Below are positions 1 through 8,211 of a stretch of 63,694 nt of DNA, piece by piece. Position 1 is the stretch's first letter, and each line of letters starts with the position of its first letter. Source of the DNA: Lachnospiraceae bacterium. GTDB lineage: Bacteria > Bacillota > Clostridia > Lachnospirales > Lachnospiraceae. Made by a program: the position numbers and the translations under genes. Under the pieces are notes generated by a model, which saw only the letters and a list, made by a program, of their open reading frames with translations, had not been told where the DNA came from and ran no database searches. The DNA lies in NCBI GenBank assembly GCA_900759665.1, contig CAAEWE010000039.1:1-63694 (forward strand), written 5' to 3'.

Positions 1-69
1 CCCTCGCGCCGCTATTAACGACCTACTCCCTTTCCAGGGGAGCCCCTTCAGCCTCTTGGGTACTTCTCC
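1..69 (-). tRNA. tRNA-Ser(GGA), 3' part beyond the window edge
   Basis: Read on the minus strand, the sequence begins with acceptor strand GGAGAAG, a D-arm, and an anticodon stem CTCCC/GGGAG enclosing loop CTGGAAA, which gives anticodon GGA. A long variable arm of the serine type follows. The T-arm and 3' acceptor strand lie outside the window, so the gene is partial only because of the window edge. Confidence 0.85.
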
Positions 70-170
70 AGGCTGATCCAATACACATATAATAGTATCT
101 GATCATTTCTGACATTGCCTTTGTCAGAAAAAAATTGCACGGTGTCGATCTGACTCCGGGCAATAAGAAC

Positions 171-255
171 GGAGAGGGTGGGATTCGAACCCACGCGCCC
201 TTGCGGACAAACGGTTTTCAAGACCGCCTCGTTATGACCACTTCGATACCTCTCC
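171..255 (-). tRNA. tRNA-Ser(TGA)
   Basis: Complete class II tRNA of 85 nt. The acceptor strands GGAGAGG and CCTCTCC pair over 7 bp. The anticodon stem encloses loop CTTGAAA, giving anticodon TGA for UCN serine codons. A long variable arm and a GGTTCGAATCC T-arm are present. The 3' CCA is not encoded. It lies about 100 bp from a second serine tRNA (GGA) on the same strand, so the two probably form one transcription unit. Confidence 0.95.
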
Positions 256-363
256 ACATATTCGTTTGTGGCGTTTGTTTGTCTCTCTCAAACGCTGCTT
301 GACAAGTATAACACCCCAGACTGTCCCCGTCAAGTGTTTTTTGAAATTTTGTCCAAATTTTAT

Positions 364-390
364 AAAAAGAGGATCATATAAATGATCCTC
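364..390 (-). terminator. intrinsic terminator of the 6S RNA unit
   Basis: A 9-bp stem GAGGATCAT/ATGATCCTC with a 4-nt loop is followed on the minus strand by TTTTTATA. The U-tract exists only in that direction, so it ends the transcript that contains the 6S-like RNA. Confidence 0.8.
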
Positions 391-395
391 TCGCT

Positions 396-584
396 GTCAA
401 AGAAGCCCAAAATGCCGGTTCCTGAATTTTGAGTCCTAGCATGTGCTAGGTGGGTCACCGCACATATACTTCTGCCGTCCCCGGTAATAGAGGCGTGACA
501 TCCGTATATAGATATAGGAATCCCTGTTCAAAAGTGTAGGTTCAAAATATCAGGAGTGTCGTACACCCCAGGTGATTTCTTTCT
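396..584 (-). ncRNA. ssrS: 6S RNA (SsrS family)
   Basis: Non-coding stretch of about 190 nt with its own promoter upstream and an intrinsic terminator downstream. Read on the minus strand it begins near AAATCACCTGGGGTGT, whose ATCACC can pair with GGTGA about 120 nt later. It contains the TGAACCTACA and AACAGGG segments that I associate with the bubble region of Firmicutes 6S RNAs. A hairpin CCTAGCA/TGCTAGG follows. 6S RNA mimics an open promoter and sequesters the housekeeping RNA polymerase holoenzyme. The identification rests on size, closing stem, flanking signals and remembered motifs, not on a covariance search. Confidence 0.68.
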
Positions 585-590
585 ATAGAC

Positions 591-619
591 AGTATACTCA
601 ATTTCATCTCAAAATACAA
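591..619 (-). promoter_or_regulatory. promoter of the 6S-like RNA
   Basis: On the minus strand TTGTAT and TATACT are separated by 17 bp. The start site would fall about 7 nt further on, near 584, where the predicted 6S RNA begins. The -35 box lies between the RNA and the stop codon of the gene ending at 626. Confidence 0.55.
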
Positions 620-625
620 CACTTT

Positions 626-1513
626 CTATAAAGTATTTTTTCCGGTTTTCCAAAACATCTCTTCTGTCTCCTCCGTTTCTCTCTCCAACCGGGATGTTTT
701 CCCGGGTCGATAAACCTCTTCGCACTGCTGACAGATTTCTTTCTGAAGCAGAGCTGCTGTGTCGCACAACACAGCAGCTCTGCCTGGCCGTACAAGAAAA
801 ACCTGTCTTTCATCAAAACACACCATGATCATTCTCTTGATCCGAAACCTTACGATATCATCTGCCAGCTCCTGCAGATGTGCCGCTGCATCCCTTGTCC
901 GGATAAATAAAATTGTCCCCGCAAATTCCACAGGATCACACAGTTCCCCATTCTCTGCCGTTTTCCGATACTGCGTCCATTCTATATGACAGCATATATA
1001 GTGCATGCACTTGCCATGTTTTACGTAATAACGCAGGGAATAAAATGTCCGTTGCCGCTCCGGTTTCTTTAATATTGCCTGCAGTTCCATCCGGCTCTGC
1101 GACTGATAAAACGATTCCAATAATTCATCGGCAGAACCGGTTCCTGTGCTATATTGCTCCTCCAGCCATTCCCATACCGCATTCCCGGAATATGCTCCAG
1201 AAAGTCCGGCCAATGCACGCTTTGATTCCGGCACCTCCCGGTACAACAGCCATTGCGTTGCGAACCACTCCAGATATCGGTCATTTGCAATTACTATATT
1301 CCCCAGCTTTGTAAAGACTGTCTTTTTGTCTGTTTTAATGAGTCCCAGCCTCTCCATTTCCCCTGCCAGCTTTTTGATAGCAGCAGGTTCCATTCCAAGA
1401 ATCCTGCTGCCATGATCCCCATTTTCCGCAAAAAGCTGTGGATCTCTTATCAGACCATCCACCGCCCTGGCAAACCAAGTAACAGGGATTACTTCTCTTT
1501 CTATACTTTCCAT
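626..1513 (-). CDS. DUF4007-like protein
   Basis: Predicted 295-residue soluble protein with no signal peptide or membrane segment. The first 120 residues follow the pattern of DUF4007: a segment with DPQLF, then ILGM and a helical stretch ending in RLGLI, then FTKLGNIV and a DRYLEWFATQWLLY block that matches the family's DPYLE...TLWLLH motif. DUF4007 proteins elsewhere occur near DNA-modification and defence genes, but nothing of that kind is adjacent here, so the role is unknown. The start is supported by AGAGGA 6 nt upstream. A small HTH gene on the same strand ends 102 bp upstream and could share a transcript. The family call is from motif memory and the C-terminal half is unassigned. Confidence 0.6.
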   Translation of the reverse strand: MESIEREVIPVTWFARAVDGLIRDPQLFAENGDHGSRILGMEPAAIKKLAGEMERLGLIKTDKKTVFTKLGNIVIANDRYLEWFATQWLLYREVPESKRALAGLSGAYSGNAVWEWLEEQYSTGTGSADELLESFYQSQSRMELQAILKKPERQRTFYSLRYYVKHGKCMHYICCHIEWTQYRKTAENGELCDPVEFAGTILFIRTRDAAAHLQELADDIVRFRIKRMIMVCFDERQVFLVRPGRAAVLCDTAALLQKEICQQCEEVYRPGKTSRLERETEETEEMFWKTGKNTL

Positions 1514-1615
1514 ACCATTCCTCTTTTCTCAATATCCTGCCGCAAATAGATAAAGATTTTTTGTTTTGTCGAAACGGCTGCATTTCTCCTCCACAGGCAG
1601 CCACGCAGTCATTGC

Positions 1616-1828
1616 CTACTGCTTCTTCCCCTGCAGATCCTGCTCATCCTCAAACTGATACGGATCTACCTGTAGATAGCTGCACACTGCCAGAAATTCC
1701 GATGCATTCATTTCTCTTGATACTTCTCCTGACAGAATCTCTCTGGCGACCCCCGTCTTTCTGGAGATCATTTCCACGGAAAGGTCTTTGTTCTGAATGT
1801 AGCTTCTCAAATTTTGTGTTGTTTTCAT
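1616..1828 (-). CDS. small HTH (XRE/Cro-like) DNA-binding protein
   Basis: A protein of about 70 residues consisting almost entirely of one helix-turn-helix domain. The segment MISRKTGVAREILSGE reads as the two HTH helices, followed by NASEFLAVCSYLQVDPYQF, typical of the last helices of Cro/C1-type domains. ATG at 1828 is preferred because GGAG lies 8 nt upstream; an in-frame GTG immediately before it is the alternative. It lies upstream of the DUF4007-like gene on the same strand and is divergent from a second HTH gene at 2036. It is probably a local regulator or antitoxin-like protein, but no toxin is visible. Confidence 0.65.
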   Translation of the reverse strand: MKTTQNLRSYIQNKDLSVEMISRKTGVAREILSGEVSREMNASEFLAVCSYLQVDPYQFEDEQDLQGKKQ

Positions 1829-1937
1829 CACCTTTACTCCTCTCGATCTGCGGGAATTTTTCGCATTTTTCCGTCATAATCTTGTCTGAATAGACTTTTA
1901 ACGCATAGTATTCTCTTCTCCAGAGAATTTTATACTT

Positions 1938-1951
1938 TTTTCACGTGAAAA
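1938..1951. promoter_or_regulatory. palindrome between two divergent HTH genes
   Basis: A perfect 14-bp palindrome, TTTTCACGTGAAAA, lies in the 207-bp gap between two divergently oriented HTH genes, 13 bp upstream of a TTGACA hexamer at 1964-1969. That position suits an operator for one of the flanking regulators. A usable -10 (TAGTAT at 1988-1993, 18-bp spacing) serves the plus-strand gene. Function is inferred from symmetry and position only. Confidence 0.4.
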
Positions 1952-2035
1952 GCAAGTGATTTCTTGACAATGTCTTTTTTCCTTTGATAGTATAATTGTA
2001 ATGATTGTAAATACTAAGAATGATCGGAGATTTTT

Positions 2036-2392
2036 ATGAAAAATCCAAAAATTGCAAAAAAATTAAAAGAATATCGTAAATTAAATCATTATTCCGTAGA
2101 TGATGTGGCCGAATATCTCCACCACAAAAATATAGATATCGCAACAAAGACCATTTACGGCTGGGAAAGTGGTCAGACCCAGCCAAATGCTGATAATCTG
2201 ATGCATCTTTGCCGCTTTTATAAGATACAGGATATTTTGTCAACCTTCGGATATGAGACAAAAAAAGATAACCTCCCGGCTCTTTCTAATCAGGAGTACC
2301 AATTGATCCGTGCTTACCGGGAACATCCGGAAATGCAGACAGCAATACATAAGCTTCTGGATATTACAGAAACGGATCCTGTAAAAAACTAA
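2036..2392 (+). CDS. XRE-family transcriptional regulator
   Basis: A 118-residue protein with an N-terminal XRE-type HTH (residues about 5-70): KIAKKLKEYRKLN, SVDDVAEYL, then IATKTIYGWESGQTQPNADNL, the classic recognition-helix and helix-4 signature. The remaining 45 residues are helical and charged with no catalytic motif. CGGAG 7 nt before ATG supports the start. The 3' end overlaps the convergent recO gene by 29 bp, so the two transcripts are antisense at their ends. It may autoregulate through the palindrome at 1938-1951. Confidence 0.85.
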   Translation: MKNPKIAKKLKEYRKLNHYSVDDVAEYLHHKNIDIATKTIYGWESGQTQPNADNLMHLCRFYKIQDILSTFGYETKKDNLPALSNQEYQLIRAYREHPEMQTAIHKLLDITETDPVKN

Positions 2393-3128
2393 GGGACTGG
2401 AAGGTGTGATGCAGATAATGTTCATAATAATGCGTCATAAACTCTGACAGTTCCTTTTCTATTTGCCCGGAAACGCGAAAACTGAACAGCTTCTCTAAAG
2501 GGCTTGTCAAGATAAACTGAAGCGCATACACTGCATCTGCACTTAGGGAATATCCCTTTTCTTTTGAAAGAATTCCACATTTTTCTGCACATTTGCCACA
2601 AAGGAAACCACCTCTTTGAAAATATACTTTCATGGTTTCCTCTTCCCTGCCACAATCCAGACAATGAAAAAGCTCCAGTGCCTCTCCCTCAATCTGCATC
2701 ATACGCATTTCATAGATCGTTCGCATGAGGGGAAGTGGGATCTGCCCCCTCGTCATGGCGCTGCATGCCACATAGAGGAGTAAAAGCTCCCGGGGAGCCT
2801 CCACATTCTCTCTGGTAAAATAACGTGCCAGTTCTGCAAAATAGGAGGCATAACACAGGCAGTCAAAATCATCAGCAATGGCTGCAAAAAACCGGATGAT
2901 CTGTGCCGACTGCACATTATAGGAGCTGCGCCCTTCATATAAATAGTACGTTCCAAAAGTAAACGGGATCGCACAGGCAGAAACTGCACTGTTGACTTTT
3001 CTGGCTCCTGTGACAAAGGCTGAGATCCGTCCCCGTTCTTTTGTTAAAAGCTCTATTCTTTTGTCATATTCTTTCACCGGAGACGCCGCCAAGACCATTC
3101 CCGTTACTTTTACCAGTTCCCCTGCCAT
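2364..3128 (-). CDS. recO: DNA repair protein RecO
   Basis: RecO helps load RecA on SSB-coated gaps together with RecF and RecR. The 254-residue protein has the usual length. Its N-terminal OB-fold contains the diagnostic opening (VKVTGMVLAASPVKEYDKRIELLTKERGRIS), a helical middle part, and a zinc-finger-like CLDCG...CGKCAEKC cluster around residues 155-185. It is the last gene of a minus-strand operon downstream of era, a common era-recO neighbourhood in Firmicutes. Its start lies inside a small upstream ORF with which it is probably translationally coupled. The 3' end overlaps a convergent HTH gene. Confidence 0.95.
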   Translation of the reverse strand: MAGELVKVTGMVLAASPVKEYDKRIELLTKERGRISAFVTGARKVNSAVSACAIPFTFGTYYLYEGRSSYNVQSAQIIRFFAAIADDFDCLCYASYFAELARYFTRENVEAPRELLLLYVACSAMTRGQIPLPLMRTIYEMRMMQIEGEALELFHCLDCGREEETMKVYFQRGGFLCGKCAEKCGILSKEKGYSLSADAVYALQFILTSPLEKLFSFRVSGQIEKELSEFMTHYYEHYLHHTFQSLSFLQDPFL

Positions 3129-3273
3129 AATATGCCTCTGTTTTGTTTGTTATATTTTTCTTCTGAATGTTATGTTCCTGAGCCTGGACTGCTTCCTGAC
3201 GATAACTCAGATAATCCTCCACCCGTCCACTTAACACGAACCGATCCCATCTGCCCTGTAATTCCATATCCAT
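3064..3273 (-). CDS. YqzL-like small protein upstream of recO
   Basis: A 69-residue protein starting MDMELQGRWDRFVLSGRVE followed by DYLSYR. The pattern W..F..sG....YL.Y resembles the small YqzL-type proteins that precede recO in Bacillus. AAAGGAG lies a few bases before the ATG at 3273, a better start than the ATG 24 bases upstream. The coding frame runs 65 bp into recO in another frame, which suggests translational coupling. Function is unknown. If the overlap is an artefact, only the conserved N-terminal 40 residues are real. Confidence 0.6.
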   Translation of the reverse strand: MDMELQGRWDRFVLSGRVEDYLSYRQEAVQAQEHNIQKKNITNKTEAYYGRGTGKSNGNGLGGVSGERI

Positions 3274-3368
3274 TCTCCTTTGCCTGTTACTCGGCACTCA
3301 CTGCTTGTACCTGATTTTAGAATGGCAGATATTGCGAATAGATATACTGGAAGCTTATGGAATCCGGA

Positions 3369-4058
3369 TTATTCGCCCTGATAAACTGCTTTTTTCGGAC
3401 TTGCTGTCTTTAACAGCTTTTGATATTTATCCTTTACAGCCTTTGGCATTACGAAACGCAGTCTGGCAAAGGTTCCACGAAACGCAGCATCCCCTACATT
3501 GTTTAACCGGCTGCCCCGGAATGTGACTCTGCGAAGCTTACTGTCTCCCTGAAATGCACCGTAACGGATCTGTTTTACATATTTTCCGATCCGGAGCTCC
3601 CGGAGTTTTTTGCAGCCCTTGAATGCTTCGCAGTCAATCATGGTAACATCATAATAAATGTCCTGTACACAGATCTTTGCCGGAATCGTAATGGATTTTT
3701 TCTGCTTTGCCGCACTGGTGCATCCGATCAGATGGGCATAGGTTGCCGTATATTCATAGATCAGTCCCTTTTTGGTGATCTTCTGCTCCACAGGTGCATT
3801 CATAACAGACATTGCCGGCTCCTGCGTCGGTTCCGTACTTGGTACGGCCGATGCGGAAGCAGATGCAGATGCCGCAGGACTTGCCGGTGTGCCGGCAGAG
3901 GAAGCTGCGGATGACGACGATACCGGAGCTGCCGTAACTTCTGCCATGGCCGGACCGTATGGTACATTGGTTGCCACTGCTCCTGCAAGCAGTGCTGCCG
4001 CTGTGATCCCGGCAATTCCTCCTGTAAGAAGCATATATTTCCAATTTTTTCTCTGCAT
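3369..4058 (-). CDS. exported leucine-rich-repeat (BspA/LRR_5-type) protein
   Basis: A 229-residue protein with an N-terminal basic segment and a hydrophobic stretch (about residues 8-28) that acts as signal peptide or anchor. A low-complexity Ala/Ser/Pro-rich linker follows (residues 40-85). The C-terminal 130 residues carry two to three LRR_5 repeats of the form I.CEAFKGCKKLREL.I and I.YGAFQGDSKLRRVTF. Such BspA-like repeats mediate binding at the cell surface. It lies between era (5 bp away) and the recO pair in the same operon, an odd place for a surface protein. The linker and repeat count are visible; the ligand is unknown. Confidence 0.75.
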   Translation of the reverse strand: MQRKNWKYMLLTGGIAGITAAALLAGAVATNVPYGPAMAEVTAAPVSSSSAASSAGTPASPAASASASASAVPSTEPTQEPAMSVMNAPVEQKITKKGLIYEYTATYAHLIGCTSAAKQKKSITIPAKICVQDIYYDVTMIDCEAFKGCKKLRELRIGKYVKQIRYGAFQGDSKLRRVTFRGSRLNNVGDAAFRGTFARLRFVMPKAVKDKYQKLLKTASPKKAVYQGE

Positions 4059-4063
4059 TTGAA

Positions 4064-4975
4064 CTATTCCTCCTCTGAACGATATCCAAAGTTCTTGATC
4101 AGGAAATCACTGTCACGCCAGTCCTTCTTGACCTTTACCCAAAGCTTTAAATTTACCTTACAATCTAAAAGTGCCTCTATGTCCCGGCGGGCATCTGTCC
4201 CAATCTTTTTGAGCATAGATCCCTGCCTGCCGATAATGATCCCTTTGTGGGAATTACGCTCACAGACGATCGTGGCATCAATGTCGATCAGAGTGCCGCC
4301 CGGACGCTCCTTCATACGGTCGATCGCCACTGCAACTCCATGTGGTATCTCATCACTTAAGTTACGCAGTGCCTTCTCCCGGATCATTTCCGATACGATC
4401 TGACGTTCCGGCTGATCGGTAATCGTGTCCTCATCATAATACTGGGGGCCTGCCTCCAGATAACGGAACATGGACTCTAAAAGCTCGTCGGTATTCTCAC
4501 CCTTTAATGCAGAAACCGGAATGATCTCTGCAAAGTCTGCAATATCCTTATAGGCATCAATAAATGTAAGGATTTCTGCTTTTGCCACGGTATCAATCTT
4601 ATTGATTACCAGAAACACCGGCGTTTTCACACTTTTCAGCTGCTCTGCGATATGACGCTCTCCTGCACCGATAAAGGTCGTAGGTTCTACCAGCCAGAGG
4701 ATCAGATCTACTTCCCGCAGGGTACGCTCTGCCACGGACACCATATATTCTCCCAGCTTATTTTTTGCCTTATGGATGCCCGGAGTATCCAGAAAAATGA
4801 TCTGTCCTCTCTCATCGGTATATACCGTCTGAATCCTATTGCGGGTGGTCTGCGGTTTGTTGGAGGTGATCGCGATCTTTTGTCCGATCATACGATTCAT
4901 CAGGGTTGATTTTCCTACATTCGGGCGTCCGATCAAGGTCACAAAACCGGATCGGAATTCTTGTTTTTTAGCCAT
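4064..4975 (-). CDS. era: GTPase Era, 16S rRNA-binding ribosome assembly factor
   Basis: Era binds the 3' end of 16S rRNA during 30S maturation and couples ribosome assembly to GTP. The 303-residue protein has G1 GRPNVGKST near residue 16, a G2 region NKPQTTRNR, G3 DTPGIHK, G4 NKID, and the Era-specific SALKGEN segment. The C-terminal part carries a KH RNA-binding domain including IIGRQGSMLKKIG. It follows the M16 peptidase gene by 15 bp and precedes the LRR protein by 5 bp, so these genes are co-transcribed. Confidence 0.97.
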   Translation of the reverse strand: MAKKQEFRSGFVTLIGRPNVGKSTLMNRMIGQKIAITSNKPQTTRNRIQTVYTDERGQIIFLDTPGIHKAKNKLGEYMVSVAERTLREVDLILWLVEPTTFIGAGERHIAEQLKSVKTPVFLVINKIDTVAKAEILTFIDAYKDIADFAEIIPVSALKGENTDELLESMFRYLEAGPQYYDEDTITDQPERQIVSEMIREKALRNLSDEIPHGVAVAIDRMKERPGGTLIDIDATIVCERNSHKGIIIGRQGSMLKKIGTDARRDIEALLDCKVNLKLWVKVKKDWRDSDFLIKNFGYRSEEE

Positions 4976-4990
4976 ATTGTTCTCCTTAGA

Positions 4991-7954
4991 TTATAAAGTC
5001 ATCAGCTCATCAAAAAGCTGTTTCTGTTGTTTGATATGATTTTCATTACCGATCACACAGATATTTCCATGCTCTGCAATCGTTTCTACCATTGCTGCTG
5101 CCGCACGGATATCTTCCTGTGAGCAGGCCAGCACCTGATCTCTTTCCTGCTGTAAGATCTCCGGCGGGATCTGGGACAGATAAATGCCCATGGAACGCTT
5201 TCCTCTGGCTGCCGGCGGCTTCGGAGTATCTAATCCGCTGATGGTACCAATGATGGTTTTTAACAGCTCTCTCTCCTCCGTCTCAAAGGACCGCAGAAAG
5301 GATGCTGCCCCCCGGTATGCCTCCAGAGTGCTTTCCATTCCCGGATCTCTGTATGAAGTAAAGAATCCCTCACCGTTACGGATCAGCTGACAGGAAACGC
5401 CATATGCTCCTCCCTTGACGCGAACCTCATTCCAGAGATATCCAAAGTTCAATAAATGACGTACTACATCCAGCACTCCCTTTTTGATACCGGACATATC
5501 ATTGCATTTTCCCGCCAGCGCCACATACTGCACTTCTGCCGGCGTCATGATCGCTTCATTCTTTGGCCCATATTCTCTTGTAAACGGGGGCATTACATCT
5601 TCCGGCCGGTCAATATCTGTTTGCTGTTCAAAATGCTCCAGCTTTTCAAGGAACGCCGGAAACTCCTGATCCAGTGCCTTCATTCCCTGCTTGTCTGCCG
5701 TACAGGAGATGGTCATATTGGCACACCGGAAAATTTTATGCAGCAACGCCAGACATCCCTTCTGCAGCCTTTCCTTTTCCTGATCAAAATGATCATCGAG
5801 CGATGCCAGATACTGATAATAGCCATAACCGCCATACTGCTCTGTCAGCCAGTCGGTCTCTGACAGGTGAGACATTGCCCGAAGCATTGCCGCCTGGTGA
5901 CCGGCAGACATCAGGCTCATTTTTTTGCGGGAACGAGCCTCTGCTACGACCTCGCGAAGGTGCTTTTCATCGGCAAAGCTTGTGGTAAACATAATCTCTG
6001 CCATAAGCTTCAAGGCCTCAGAAAGCTTACTGCGAAGCACTTTGGTACTCATCTCAAAACGAACTCTGCAGGCATCCTCCTCACCATACATACGATAGAA
6101 ATTTACATCGGCACCAATGCCGCCGGTGTGGAAATTAATCTCCGTATCCAGACTGCTGTAGCTGTGGGACGCCGTGTCCATATAACCTAACAGTGTCTTT
6201 AAAAAGCTCATCTGAGGCATATAGTCCCTGCAGTCGTCCACATCAAACAGCAGATCCAGATACACAATATCATTGGTATGGATATCATGATGCATCACCG
6301 GAATGCCACATAAGGTCTCCTTTTTATTGTAAATTGGTGCAATTTCTTTGCCAATATCTTCTCTGGATAGCATTGGTATCTTTTCCAGTACCTCCTTCGG
6401 AGACGGCTCCTCCTGATATGCCTTAAGCGCCTTGGTGTCCTCGATCAGCTGCCGGATCCCATCCTCAGACAGGGATGCTTTATACGCCGCCAGACGATCC
6501 TTTTCCTTCTGCTCTGCCTCCGCAGCCAGACCCTTTTTCGGCTTCATTTCCACCAGAACGGCATGGGGATTTTCTAACAGATACTCCCTGATCAACCCCT
6601 CATAGTAACCGGTGCCTAACTTCGTTCTCAAAAATTCATAAGTATCCTGAAAACAAAGGGCATCATATGGCATCTTATCATCATAGAGCCAGGTTTTCAT
6701 GGTATTGAGCCCATAGATCAGTCCTTTTGGGAACATACCGTAATCTGCCTCGCGCTCTTTAAATTCCATCGAATTGATCGCTGCCTCCAATGCCTTCTGA
6801 TCCATTCCCAGCTCCACCTGCTCCTGCAGGGTGCTGCGGATGATATCGTAAAAACGCTGTCTGTCTCCTGCCTTGGCATTCTGTGTAGTCAGTGCAAAAT
6901 AACTCTGCCGCAGGATATCACAGAAATCCACATCTATGTCCGTACCGATCCCGGCATCAAGAAGTGCCTGCTTGAGCGGAGCTCCCGGCATCTCCGCCAG
7001 AACATACGCCATAATCTCAAACGCCTTGCAGACCTTCACATCAAGGGTTACATCCATTGCCGCTGCAAAGGCATAATATGTCTTTTCGTCGCTGTCCTCA
7101 TTTTCGGAAACCGCATACTCTGTCTCTAATTCCTTCATCCGGGTAAACGGCTTTTGCAGTGGAATTGAAGAATCCAGCTCGATCGCAGGAAAATCCTTCA
7201 GATAATGCTGGTCCATCCACTCCAGTCTCTCCTCAATATCCATATCGCCATACAAATAAATATAGCTGTTAACCGGATGATAATAATGGCGGTGAAAATC
7301 CAGATACTCCTCATAAGTAAGATCCGGAATGTTGGCAGGATCTCCTCCGGATTCATTGCCGTAGGTATTGTCCGGGAACAATCCGTTCATCACGAAACGC
7401 TCCAGCTTTCCGTCCGCAGAGGAAAATGCTCCCTTCATCTCGTTAAATACAACACCGTTGTAGATTACAGGATCCTCCGGCGAGTCCAGCTCATAATGCC
7501 AGCCCTCCTGTTTGAAGATTTCCTCATGCTCATAAATATTCGGATAAAAGACCGCATCCATATAAACATGCATGAGATTCTGAAAGTCCTTGTCATTGCA
7601 GCTTGCCACCGGATACAATGTCTTGTCCGGATAGGTGGTGGCATTGAGATAGGTGTTTAAGGAACCCTTCACCAATTCCACAAAGGGATCCTTTGCCGGA
7701 AACTCTCTGGAACCGCAAAGCACTGTATGCTCTATAATATGCGGCACACCGGTCGCATCCTTTGGCGGAGTGCGGAAGCCAATGGAAAATACTTTATTAT
7801 TGTCCTCATTGCTCAGAAAAAGAACTCTCGCCCCGCTTTTTTTGTGCCGGAGAGCCAGTGCGAAGCTGTCGATCTCCGGAATCGCTGCTGACTGCTCCAG
7901 TATATATGCGTCTGGTATTTTTACCTCTTGTATGTTTTTGATCTTTGATGCCAT
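4991..7954 (-). CDS. M16C zinc metalloprotease (presequence protease/Mop112-like)
   Basis: A 987-residue cytoplasmic zinc peptidase of the insulinase clan, C subfamily, as in organellar PreP. The inverted zinc motif HIIEH is at residues 72-76, followed by TVLCGS. A conserved third zinc ligand is expected in the NEMKGAFSS region about 100 residues later. The length fits the four-domain single-chain M16C architecture, and no signal peptide is present. The family degrades short unstructured peptides. GGAGG lies 11 nt before ATG, and a TTGACA/TATAAA promoter is about 50 bp upstream. It heads the operon containing era and recO. Confidence 0.93.
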   Translation of the reverse strand: MASKIKNIQEVKIPDAYILEQSAAIPEIDSFALALRHKKSGARVLFLSNEDNNKVFSIGFRTPPKDATGVPHIIEHTVLCGSREFPAKDPFVELVKGSLNTYLNATTYPDKTLYPVASCNDKDFQNLMHVYMDAVFYPNIYEHEEIFKQEGWHYELDSPEDPVIYNGVVFNEMKGAFSSADGKLERFVMNGLFPDNTYGNESGGDPANIPDLTYEEYLDFHRHYYHPVNSYIYLYGDMDIEERLEWMDQHYLKDFPAIELDSSIPLQKPFTRMKELETEYAVSENEDSDEKTYYAFAAAMDVTLDVKVCKAFEIMAYVLAEMPGAPLKQALLDAGIGTDIDVDFCDILRQSYFALTTQNAKAGDRQRFYDIIRSTLQEQVELGMDQKALEAAINSMEFKEREADYGMFPKGLIYGLNTMKTWLYDDKMPYDALCFQDTYEFLRTKLGTGYYEGLIREYLLENPHAVLVEMKPKKGLAAEAEQKEKDRLAAYKASLSEDGIRQLIEDTKALKAYQEEPSPKEVLEKIPMLSREDIGKEIAPIYNKKETLCGIPVMHHDIHTNDIVYLDLLFDVDDCRDYMPQMSFLKTLLGYMDTASHSYSSLDTEINFHTGGIGADVNFYRMYGEEDACRVRFEMSTKVLRSKLSEALKLMAEIMFTTSFADEKHLREVVAEARSRKKMSLMSAGHQAAMLRAMSHLSETDWLTEQYGGYGYYQYLASLDDHFDQEKERLQKGCLALLHKIFRCANMTISCTADKQGMKALDQEFPAFLEKLEHFEQQTDIDRPEDVMPPFTREYGPKNEAIMTPAEVQYVALAGKCNDMSGIKKGVLDVVRHLLNFGYLWNEVRVKGGAYGVSCQLIRNGEGFFTSYRDPGMESTLEAYRGAASFLRSFETEERELLKTIIGTISGLDTPKPPAARGKRSMGIYLSQIPPEILQQERDQVLACSQEDIRAAAAMVETIAEHGNICVIGNENHIKQQKQLFDELMTL

Positions 7955-7999
7955 AAATTAACTAACCTCCATCGATTGCTCTGTATTACAAACTTTCTC

Positions 8000-8027
8000 T
8001 TTATATACTATACCCAAAATCTGTCAA
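8000..8027 (-). promoter_or_regulatory. promoter of the M16 peptidase-era-recO operon
   Basis: On the minus strand TTGACA and TATAAA are separated by 16 bp, about 45 bp upstream of the peptidase start codon. This is a near-consensus housekeeping promoter. Confidence 0.7.
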
Positions 8028-8099
8028 AAAGTAAAACCCTGTCCGAAAAGATTTTTACAGACTGTGGCGTTCCGCCATTGATGCTTTGAATATAAAAAA

Positions 8100-8127
8100 G
8101 GGCAAAACGAGCATTTTCCTATACACT
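8100..8127 (-). repeat. dispersed post-terminator element, copy A
   Basis: On the minus strand the T-tract of the rhaB terminator is followed by AGTGTATAGGAAAATGC and then TCGTTTTGCCC. Related copies are listed at 20881, 23619, 32931, 59703, 61595 and 61684. It lies between the rhaB terminator and the promoter of the M16 peptidase operon. Confidence 0.75.
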
Positions 8128-8170
8128 AAAAAAGACAGCCTGGCACTTTTACGCAGTGCCTACTGTCTTT
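8128..8170 (-). terminator. intrinsic terminator after rhaB
   Basis: AAAGACAG/CTGTCTTT and GGCACT/AGTGCC stack into one interrupted hairpin. On the minus strand it is followed by TTTTTT. It lies 42 bp past the rhamnulokinase stop codon. The A-rich 5' side makes it weakly usable in the other direction as well. Confidence 0.85.
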
Positions 8171-8211
8171 CTATACTCTCTATATACGGTGTCTTCTGAT
8201 ACCGGTTGAGC

